Positions 1-5,537 of a DNA stretch of 35,954 nucleotides are shown one piece after another. Numbering within the stretch: position 1 is the first letter of the stretch; the number at the start of each line of letters is the position of its first letter. The DNA lies in NCBI GenBank assembly GCA_040880805.1, contig JBBDHW010000037.1, positions 45,460-81,413 of the forward strand. Reading direction: 5' to 3'. The notes beneath the pieces were generated by a model. It was given only the letters and a program-made list of their open reading frames with translations, was not told the DNA's origin and searched no databases. The translations under genes and the position numbers were made by a program. The stretch comes from Acidimicrobiia bacterium (lineage in GTDB: Bacteria; Actinomycetota; Acidimicrobiia; IMCC26256; DASPTH01).

Positions 1-68
1 AGAGCCTGATGGAACGAAGAGCCTGATGGAACGAAGAGCCTGATGGAACGAAGAGCCTGATGGAACGA
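1..68. repeat. Four-copy 17-bp tandem repeat spanning a stop/start junction
   Basis: The unit AGAGCCTGATGGAACGA occurs four times head to tail and stops at position 68. Each copy carries an ATG (9, 26, 43, 60). The first three ATGs open five-codon reading frames (M-E-R-R-A-stop) whose TGA overlaps the next ATG as TGATG. The last ATG opens the long reading frame. Because 17 is not a multiple of 3, every copy shifts frame. The array may extend left of the window. It could be a slippage expansion of a coupled stop/start junction, or an assembly artefact at a contig edge; the sequence alone cannot decide. Confidence 0.9.
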
Positions 69-863
69 AGAGAAGGTCACGTGGTCGTCCCCACGAGCGT
101 GCCGCCGTCGGAGCCGGCGCGGCTCGTCGACGACTTCACACCATTGCTCCTCGATGTCGGCGAGCACCAGCTCTGCCCGGGCTGTGGCGAACCGGTCGCG
201 ATGCGCTCGGCACTCGAGGCAATCGCGGAGCTCGACGTGATCCAACGCACGATCGCAGTCTTCGGGATCGGTTGCTACACCGCGTTCTCGAACAATCTCG
301 ACGTCGAAGTGCTGCAGGCGCTCCATGGCCGAGCGCCGTCGCTGGCAACCGGCGCGAAGCGCGCCAAGCCGAACACAGTTGTGTTTACGGTGCAGGGTGA
401 CGGCGACATGGTGAACGAAGGACTGCAAGAGGTGCTTCACGCGGCGGCACGCGGTGAGCGCATCACCTGCATCATGTTGAACAACGGCGTGTTCGGCGAG
501 ACGGGCGGCCACATGACCGCCACCACCGTGCTCGGCCAACGCACGAAGAACACCCTCGACGGCCGCGAGGCCGAGGCCCACGGCTATCCCATCATGCTCA
601 GCAACCTCATCGCGCAGCTCGAAGGTGCGGCGTACGTCGCGCGGGGCGCAGTGAACAACGCGGGCAACGTCGCGCGTACCAAAAGGATGCTCCTCCGCGC
701 GTTCGAGTCCCAGCTCGCGGGGGAGGGGTTCTCGTTCGTGGAGATCCTCACGATGTGCCCAACCGGCTGGTTCATCGAGACCCAGGAGTCACCCGGCTAC
801 CTCGCGGAGCACCTCGGGTCGGTGCACACGGTCGGTGTGCTCAAGGACGTCGCTCTGAGGTAG
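60..863 (+). CDS. 2-oxoacid:ferredoxin oxidoreductase beta subunit (TPP-binding)
   Basis: This is the thiamine-diphosphate-binding beta subunit of a cytoplasmic 2-oxoacid:ferredoxin oxidoreductase, an enzyme that oxidatively decarboxylates a 2-oxoacid to an acyl-CoA and passes electrons to ferredoxin. The TPP motif is GDGD at residues 113-116 with NN at 141-142, followed by GETGG. Four cysteines fit the beta-subunit [4Fe-4S] cluster: C39 and C42 in CPGCG, C72 in GIGC and C233 in MCPTG. At 267 aa it is closer in length to the Vor/Por-like class than to the longer actinobacterial KorB. The alpha (and gamma) subunit is expected just left of the window. ATG 60 lies inside the tandem repeat; GTG 81, preceded by GAGAAGG, is an in-frame alternative start. 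The substrate (pyruvate, 2-oxoglutarate, branched-chain or aryl) cannot be assigned. Confidence 0.85.
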   Translation: MERREGHVVVPTSVPPSEPARLVDDFTPLLLDVGEHQLCPGCGEPVAMRSALEAIAELDVIQRTIAVFGIGCYTAFSNNLDVEVLQALHGRAPSLATGAKRAKPNTVVFTVQGDGDMVNEGLQEVLHAAARGERITCIMLNNGVFGETGGHMTATTVLGQRTKNTLDGREAEAHGYPIMLSNLIAQLEGAAYVARGAVNNAGNVARTKRMLLRAFESQLAGEGFSFVEILTMCPTGWFIETQESPGYLAEHLGSVHTVGVLKDVALR

Positions 864-872
864 AACGCCTCC

Positions 873-1820
873 ATGAGCGACGGAGACGGGGGGCGGCGGG
901 CGACGGTCGTCGTGAACCTTCCGGGTGGCGGTTTGGTGCCGCAGGTCCAGGAAGTGCTCGGCGACGGCGAAGTGGTGGTTGCCATCGACGACGAGCGTGC
1001 CCGCGACGCCGACATCCTGCTGGTGCTCTCGCGCGACCGCGCGACGCTCGAGCAGTCGGCGGCACCGAACGTGCGCTGGCTCCACGCCTTCAGCACGGGC
1101 GTCGACGGGTTCCCGCTCGACGTCATCGGTGATCGCACGTTCACCTGCTCGCGCGGGGCGAATGCGGTGGCGATCGCCGAGTTCGTGCTGGCGTCGATGC
1201 TGGCCTTCGTCAAGCGGTTCCCGGATACGTGGCGCACGGAGCCGCCGGAGCGATGGAACATCGCCAACCTCGACCTGCTCTCGGGGAAGACCGTCGGTCT
1301 TGTCGGAGTCGGTGCGATCGGCACGGAGGTGGCACGACGCGCGCTCGCGTTCGACATGCGCGTTGTCGCGTACCGTCGGCGCCAGGTCGCGCACGATCTT
1401 CCCGAGATCGAGCTGTGCGCGACGCTCGAAGCGCTCCTGGCACAGTCGGATCACGTGGTGATCGCGGCGCCGGCGACACCCGACACGTACCACATGATCG
1501 ACGCCGACGCGCTCGCCGTCATCAAGCCGGGAGCGCACCTCGTGAACATCGCGCGCGGCTCGCTCGTCGACCAGGACGCGCTGATCGCCGCGCTCGACGA
1601 CGGCCGGGTCGCGTGCGCATCGCTCGACACCGTCGATCCGGAGCCGCTGCCCGAAGGCCACGCGCTCTATGCACACCCGAAGGTTCGGCTGAGTGCGCAC
1701 GTGTCGTGGAGCGCACCCGACACGCTCGGCCCGACGCTCGACCTCTTCGCGGCGAACGTGCGGCGCTACCGCGCCGGCGAGCCGTTGGAGGGCATCGTCG
1801 ATGTGGAAGCCGGCTACTGA
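873..1820 (+). CDS. D-isomer-specific 2-hydroxyacid dehydrogenase
   Basis: A cytoplasmic NAD(P)-dependent oxidoreductase that interconverts 2-oxoacids and D-2-hydroxyacids. At 315 aa it has the usual family length. The Rossmann motif G145-V-G-A-I-G150 is intact, and the catalytic set is R228 (NIARGS), E257 (VDPEP) and H276 (SAHVS). The residue after the second beta strand that is normally Asp in NAD-specific members falls in AYRRR (167-170), so NADP(H) preference is likely, by inference. It lies 9 bp after the oxidoreductase beta subunit on the same strand, so both may be co-transcribed and share a 2-oxoacid theme. The substrate is unknown; hydroxypyruvate/glyoxylate reductase-like activity is one option. 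Confidence 0.88.
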   Translation: MSDGDGGRRATVVVNLPGGGLVPQVQEVLGDGEVVVAIDDERARDADILLVLSRDRATLEQSAAPNVRWLHAFSTGVDGFPLDVIGDRTFTCSRGANAVAIAEFVLASMLAFVKRFPDTWRTEPPERWNIANLDLLSGKTVGLVGVGAIGTEVARRALAFDMRVVAYRRRQVAHDLPEIELCATLEALLAQSDHVVIAAPATPDTYHMIDADALAVIKPGAHLVNIARGSLVDQDALIAALDDGRVACASLDTVDPEPLPEGHALYAHPKVRLSAHVSWSAPDTLGPTLDLFAANVRRYRAGEPLEGIVDVEAGY

Positions 1821-1823
1821 GGG

Positions 1824-1952
1824 CTAGCGATACTGGCGTCCTGTGAAGCGTTCGAGCTTGTCGAACGTGTGCTCACCGCTCACGCGGCGGACCGTTCCCG
1901 AGCGTGCGCGTACGAGCTCGACGGCGAGGTTCCGGTCAGGCGTGACGTCCAT
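1824..1952 (-). CDS. Possible 42-aa ORF downstream of the HEAT-repeat gene
   Basis: A short ATG-initiated reading frame on the minus strand, 13 bp beyond the stop of the HEAT-repeat gene. The product would be a basic 42-residue peptide starting MDVTPDRNLAVEL and ending FTGRQYR. I recognise no family. It is listed because it fills the space between two genes and its composition looks protein-like (balanced hydrophobic and charged residues), unlike most shadow frames here. It may not be translated. Confidence 0.2.
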   Translation of the reverse strand: MDVTPDRNLAVELVRARSGTVRRVSGEHTFDKLERFTGRQYR

Positions 1953-1965
1953 CCGCGGACGATAC

Positions 1966-2364
1966 TCAGTCGACGTTGACCCTTCCAGTGCGGCGTTGGC
2001 GCGCTCCGAGGATGCGCGCGAACCGCCGGACTTTGCGATCAGCATCGTTCCGCGCGACCTCGAGCGCGTCGTAGACGCGCGGCGCGAGCGCGCGCGGAGA
2101 GCCGTCGACCATCGCGTGGATCGCGTCGTAGCGAACGCCCGGGTCGTCGTCGTGCGCGAGCTCGAAGATCCGTTCCCAGACCTCGTCGCGCCGCCGTTGC
2201 ACACGACACGGACAGAGGTTCTTGAGCGCGACTCGGCGCGCCTTGGGATCGTGATCGTGGCTGAGTAGGAGCAACTCGTCGAGTTGGGAGTCGGTGGGAC
2301 GCGGTGCGTCGCGTCCGACGATGCCATAGCCCGTGCGCGCCCTTACTCCGTCGTACTTCCCCAC
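1966..2364 (-). CDS. Small HEAT-repeat protein
   Basis: The product is 132 aa with paired-helix repeats. One helical pair covers about residues 24-55 (DSQLDELLLLSHDHDPKARR onward) and another about 65-95 (WERIFELAHDDDPGVRYDAI), typical of HEAT/Armadillo scaffolds that bind proteins. The segment NLCPCRVQRR is a Cys-x-Cys patch between repeats, a feature I associate with a family of small HEAT proteins in high-GC bacteria. The GTG at 2364 is chosen because codon content upstream looks non-coding and a TACCGT box sits 8 bp before it. The long minus frame that extends to 2553 is probably not used upstream of this GTG. No partner can be assigned. Confidence 0.65.
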   Translation of the reverse strand: MGKYDGVRARTGYGIVGRDAPRPTDSQLDELLLLSHDHDPKARRVALKNLCPCRVQRRRDEVWERIFELAHDDDPGVRYDAIHAMVDGSPRALAPRVYDALEVARNDADRKVRRFARILGARQRRTGRVNVD

Positions 2365-2372
2365 GACCGGAC

Positions 2373-2378
2373 ACGGTA
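2373..2378 (-). promoter_or_regulatory. Possible -10 box (TACCGT) of the HEAT-repeat gene
   Basis: On the minus strand TACCGT ends 8 bp before the GTG at 2364. This spacing fits a leaderless transcript with an actinobacterial TANNNT -10 box. No convincing -35 box is visible. Confidence 0.35.
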
Positions 2379-2401
2379 CCGCACGCTCCGTTCCGCGCGG
2401 A

Positions 2402-3391
2402 TCAGGAATTGATCCACGCGGCGGTCGCAGGGTCGTAGGTGAAATGGGCGCTGCCTGCCGTGATGGACACGCCGGTCGCCGTCGTGGTGAGCGCGATTGC
2501 GCTGTGCCGCGTGACCGAGCGGGGGAGCGCGACCACGGTGATCGGGGGTTCATTGTTGATCAAGGCGTTCTGCTCCAGGCGTCTCGTGTCGAGGGCGGCG
2601 AGTTTCCGGGCGCGGGCGTCGGCGACGTAGAGCGTGTTGCCACTCGGATCGAGCGCGATGCCGGCACTCCGGGCCGAGCCCCGACCGAACGACTCGGGGA
2701 GATCCACGCAGTAGGCCCAGTTTCCGCCGAGGTCGAGCACGTGCACGAAGGACTCACTCGGGACCTTGGAGCTGGCGGCGAGGTCGGCGTCCTTCGGCTG
2801 GGCGTACAGCGTGTAGAGCTGACGGCCCGACGACGCGTAGACCTGCTGCCGGGCGGTTCCGACCATGTCCTCGAGCGAGGACTTGTCCGGCCCGGCCAGC
2901 TTCGAGAACTGTCCCGTCTCGAGGCTCATCGACGCCACTCTGTAGTACGTGGGGTTGCGCGCCGGATGGTGGTCGATCACGAAGAGCGTCGGTGAGCCCA
3001 CGCCGAACGCTTCCGGCTCCACGTTCCGGTTCAGGTCGTATGCGCGCGTCGCTCCGGTCGTGACGTCCACGACGACGAGGTGCGTCGACGCGCGCCCGCC
3101 GGGGTGGTAGGTGTCGGCGCCCTTCGGCAACGGACTACCGAGCACCACCCGCTGACCGCCGGGCTCGACCAATCGCAGCGTGAGCGGTTCGTCGAGCGTG
3201 GCGACGAGCTGGGGATCGTGCGAGACCCGCTCGAGGCGGGTCTGGTCGTCGACCGTGATCGATCGGAACGCGATGCCATCGCGCGACGTCAGCGTGTCGA
3301 CGGCCTTCGCGCCCGCGGGTCCGGCGACGACCGTCACGAGGCCCCAGAGCACACCGACCAGCATTGTCAACCGCAGGGCGCGTCCGCGCAT
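2402..3391 (-). CDS. Secreted beta-propeller-like protein
   Basis: A 329-aa exported protein. The N-terminus has Arg residues and a hydrophobic stretch (LTMLVGVLWGLVTVVAGPAG) ending in Ala residues, a Sec-type signal peptide of about 28 residues. The rest is rich in beta-strand patterns such as STHLVVVDVTTGATRAYDL, FVHVLDLGGNWAYCVDLP and GIALDPSGNTLYVADARARK, recalling NHL/YVTN propeller blades. ATG 3391 is preferred over GTG 3403 because GGAGG lies 5 bp upstream. It sits 70 bp downstream of the anti-sigma gene on the same strand, so it may belong to the sigma regulon or act as an extracytoplasmic sensor or target. The function is otherwise unknown. Confidence 0.7.
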   Translation of the reverse strand: MRGRALRLTMLVGVLWGLVTVVAGPAGAKAVDTLTSRDGIAFRSITVDDQTRLERVSHDPQLVATLDEPLTLRLVEPGGQRVVLGSPLPKGADTYHPGGRASTHLVVVDVTTGATRAYDLNRNVEPEAFGVGSPTLFVIDHHPARNPTYYRVASMSLETGQFSKLAGPDKSSLEDMVGTARQQVYASSGRQLYTLYAQPKDADLAASSKVPSESFVHVLDLGGNWAYCVDLPESFGRGSARSAGIALDPSGNTLYVADARARKLAALDTRRLEQNALINNEPPITVVALPRSVTRHSAIALTTTATGVSITAGSAHFTYDPATAAWINS

Positions 3392-3473
3392 GGCAACCTC
3401 CACATCTCCACTGGCCGACGTCGTCTCGACCAGATACCCCGCTCGGCCCGGGTCGGTTCCGCGGACCCTTGCC

Positions 3474-4172
3474 CTACCCTCCCCGGGTCACGGAGCGGGC
3501 GACGGACAGCATCTCGTCGAGCGGCAGGTCGCCTTCGAGGCGGAGCTCGACGCCGTCGTTGTCCCAGATCAAGGAGTTACCGGACCGGAACGTGTGACCG
3601 TCGATCGTGCGCGTGTGTTCGCCGCTGACGTAGACCGCGGGCAGTTGCCCGACCTGCACGAACTGTACGTTTGCTCCGCCCGCGTAGCGCTTGATCGAGG
3701 GTCCGGCTCCGGCAAGCTCGCGCTGCGACAGCACCACGTGCTCGTACGCGACGACCGTCTCGCCCAACGGGGCGATGAGCCAGCCGACTGGCTCCCCAGC
3801 CAGCACGGTGTCGGGTTCGAACAGATGAGCCTGCGCGAGCTGTTCCGCCAGCCGGGCGCGGTCGCCGTTCGACGGCAACGGGCGGGTTGCCTCCGTGTGG
3901 GGGAGGCGGTCGACGTGCTGCACCTGGGTCGCGCCGATCCCGAGGAGGTCGGCAACCGCGTGGCGCGCGGGTGCGATGCTCACGACCGAGATCGCGATCA
4001 CCGCGATCACGGCTGCGACCACGACCCAGAGCGGCCATACCGCGCGGGGCGCGTGGTTCTCCTCGAGCTGGGCGCGCACCCGCGGCCAGAGCGAGTGCTC
4101 GGGCACCGCGACGTGCGCGCCGAGATCGATCAATGCCGGGCCCAGCTCGACGTCGGAGCTCCACTCAGTCAC
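3474..4172 (-). CDS. Predicted membrane anti-sigma factor
   Basis: A 232-aa single-pass membrane protein. About 43 cytoplasmic residues precede one hydrophobic helix (about 44-69, VWPLWVVVAAVIAVIAISVV), followed by an external domain starting PARHAVADLLGIG, a junction typical of RsiW/DUF4367-like anti-sigma proteins. The zinc-binding HxxxCxxC motif of ZAS anti-sigmas is absent. The GTG start overlaps the ECF sigma stop by 8 bp (GTGACTGA), so translation is probably coupled and the two should be made in balance. It is expected to hold the sigma factor at the membrane until an envelope signal arrives. The assignment rests on gene order plus topology. Confidence 0.7.
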   Translation of the reverse strand: MTEWSSDVELGPALIDLGAHVAVPEHSLWPRVRAQLEENHAPRAVWPLWVVVAAVIAVIAISVVSIAPARHAVADLLGIGATQVQHVDRLPHTEATRPLPSNGDRARLAEQLAQAHLFEPDTVLAGEPVGWLIAPLGETVVAYEHVVLSQRELAGAGPSIKRYAGGANVQFVQVGQLPAVYVSGEHTRTIDGHTFRSGNSLIWDNDGVELRLEGDLPLDEMLSVARSVTRGG

Positions 4173-4728
4173 GTGCCACCTCCAGCTCCTCGAGCTCGGC
4201 GCGGAGCCGCGCCATCGCCCGCGACAGTCGCGACTTCACGGTTCCTGGCCTGATCGCCAGCGTGGCGGCGATCTCGCGCTCGCTCATGTCCTCGAACCAG
4301 CGGCACGCGATCATCACGCGGTCGCGCGCCGGCAGACGGGCGACCGCCTGCGCGAGCGCGAGGCGCCGCTCCTCGGCCATGACCGCGGCGGGCCCGGCGT
4401 CGTCGGCGGTGTCCGCGGCCCGTGCGCGCAGCGTCAACTGGAGGTGGCGCTGCTCGGCGCGCACGCGGTTCTTCGCGCCGTTCACGACGATGCGGAGCAG
4501 CCAGGGCAGGAACGGGCGCGCGGCGTCGAACCGACCCAGCGAGCGGAATGCACGGATGAATCCTTCCTGTACGGCGTCTTCGGCGCCGGCCGACCCGCAC
4601 ACCACCGAGGCCACGCGGATGGCGGTGGCCTCGTGTCGGCGCACGAGCTCTTCGAACGCGCCGAGATCCCCGCGCCGCGCGCGGGTCACGAGCTCGCCGT
4701 CCCCGGAAGCCCCGGTCGCCGGCTCCAT
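4165..4728 (-). CDS. ECF-family RNA polymerase sigma factor
   Basis: A 187-aa extracytoplasmic-function sigma factor. Region 2 spans about residues 24-95 and includes [19 protein letters not shown] and the [15 protein letters not shown] helix, for -10 recognition and core binding. Region 4 spans about 125-180, with [20 protein letters not shown] as the helix-turn-helix that reads the -35 element. No extra C-terminal domain is present. It directs polymerase to a small regulon that probably includes its own operon (sigma, anti-sigma, secreted propeller). It is transcribed divergently from the ClpC N-domain gene, 65 bp apart. The inducing signal is unknown. Confidence 0.9.
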   Translation of the reverse strand: MEPATGASGDGELVTRARRGDLGAFEELVRRHEATAIRVASVVCGSAGAEDAVQEGFIRAFRSLGRFDAARPFLPWLLRIVVNGAKNRVRAEQRHLQLTLRARAADTADDAGPAAVMAEERRLALAQAVARLPARDRVMIACRWFEDMSEREIAATLAIRPGTVKSRLSRAMARLRAELEELEVARD

Positions 4729-4757
4729 TCCCTGTTCCTACACCGCGAACGGCCCCC

Positions 4758-4786
4758 TGGTTCCGCCGCGCGGAGCGTCGTACGCT
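4758..4786 (+). promoter_or_regulatory. Possible promoter of the ClpN-domain gene
   Basis: TACGCT (4781-4786) ends 7 bp before the GTG at 4794, with TGGTTC (4758-4763) 17 bp upstream as a weak -35. There is no Shine-Dalgarno before the GTG, so the mRNA may be leaderless. Confidence 0.4.
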
Positions 4787-4793
4787 CGCGGCC

Positions 4794-5327
4794 GTGTTCG
4801 AGTTATTCACGGATCGGGCCCGCCGCGTGGTCGTGCTGGCGCAGGAAGAGGCGCGCCTGCTCGCCCACAACTACATCGGGACCGAGCACATCCTCCTGGG
4901 CCTGGTCCACGAGGGTGAGGGAATCGCGGCCCAGGCGCTCGAGTCGCTCGATATCTCACTCGAGGCGGTCCGCACCGAGGTCGAGGAGATCATCGGGCGC
5001 GGCGATCAGGCGCCCCCGGGTCCGATCGTCTTCACGCCGCGCGCGAAGAAGGTGCTCGAGCTCTCGCTGCGTGAGGCGCTCCAGCTGGGGCACAACTACA
5101 TCGGCACCGAGCACATCCTCCTCGGGGTGATGCGTGAGGGGGAGGGCGTCGCCCCACAGGTGCTCGTGAAGCTCGGTGCCGATCTCTCGCGCGTGCGGCA
5201 GACCGTCATCGGGCTGCTGGGCGTCCACGAAACTGCCGCGACCGCGAGCGAGGAAGATCCGTACACTGAGGACCCACACATTGAGGACCCACACATTGAA
5301 GAGAACGGCGACGACGGAGACGAGTAG
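4794..5327 (+). CDS. Stand-alone ClpC N-terminal (double Clp-N) domain protein
   Basis: The first about 143 residues closely match the N-terminal domain of actinobacterial ClpC. Two Clp-N repeats each contain [12 protein letters not shown] (about 25-36 and 98-109). In ClpC this domain binds adaptors and substrates, including arginine-phosphorylated proteins in Bacillus. There is no AAA+ module; after residue 145 the protein ends in an acidic tail ([14 protein letters not shown]...) built on a 15-bp DNA repeat. The sequence beyond the stop is an RNA regulator, so this is not a simple frameshifted clpC. It may act as an adaptor or decoy for a ClpCP protease encoded elsewhere, by inference. The TAG stop lies inside the T-box of the next gene. 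Confidence 0.85.
   Translation: MFELFTDRARRVVVLAQEEARLLAHNYIGTEHILLGLVHEGEGIAAQALESLDISLEAVRTEVEEIIGRGDQAPPGPIVFTPRAKKVLELSLREALQLGHNYIGTEHILLGVMREGEGVAPQVLVKLGADLSRVRQTVIGLLGVHETAATASEEDPYTEDPHIEDPHIEENGDDGDE
5266..5300 (+). repeat. 15-bp in-frame tandem repeat encoding the acidic tail
   Basis: CTGAGGACCCACACA (5266-5280) is followed directly by TTGAGGACCCACACA (5281-5295) and a partial third copy (TTGAA). Being 15 bp it keeps frame and encodes repeats of Glu-Asp-Pro-His. A degenerate earlier copy encodes EEDPY. Such repeats can vary in copy number by slippage. Confidence 0.85.
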
Positions 5328-5537
5328 CGAGACCGCCCGAGTGAGAGAGAGCCACCGGTAGCTGGGAAGGTGGCTTCGGGCCCTCGTGAACGACACTCCC
5401 GAGCTGCGAGCACCAATGAGGCCGCACGACCGCGAGTCGGGCGGTGAAGTGCGGTGGCACCGCGGGATTGCCCTCCCGCCCGCACGACCAGGGTGTCGTG
5501 CGAATGCGCCAAGGTGTCCCGAAAGAAGGTGCCAACG
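5311..5537 (+). ncRNA. T-box riboswitch with Asp (GAC) specifier, upstream of aspS
   Basis: A classical T-box leader that senses uncharged tRNA. Stem I helices: GGAG 5316-5319 with CUCC 5396-5399; GCGAG 5327-5331 with CUCGU 5383-5387; CCCGA 5336-5340 with UCGGG 5376-5380; GCCACC 5351-5356 with GGUGGC 5369-5374. The distal loop has GCUGGGA (matches GNUGNRA) and is preceded by GAGAG. The specifier loop's 5' strand carries AGUA and its 3' strand GAACGACA, placing GAC (Asp) at 5392-5394 followed by A. The T-box is GCGGUGGCACCGCGGG (5451-5466). The antisequestrator helices are A1 5449-5454/5480-5485, bulge UGGCACC 5455-5461, and A2 5462-5466/5475-5479. UGGC pairs with GCCA, the 3' end expected for tRNA-Asp (G73). 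A competing hairpin lies at 5481-5488/5495-5502. No U-tract follows, so translational control is likely. Confidence 0.92.

Noticed and set aside
1-68. A CRISPR-like repeat at the left edge
   Set aside because: The copies are head-to-tail with no spacers and are only 17 bp long.
5481-5502. A Rho-independent terminator at the end of the T-box
   Set aside because: The hairpin CGCACGAC/GTCGTGCG is strong, but no U-tract follows, so it fits a structural alternative to the antisequestrator better than a classic terminator.
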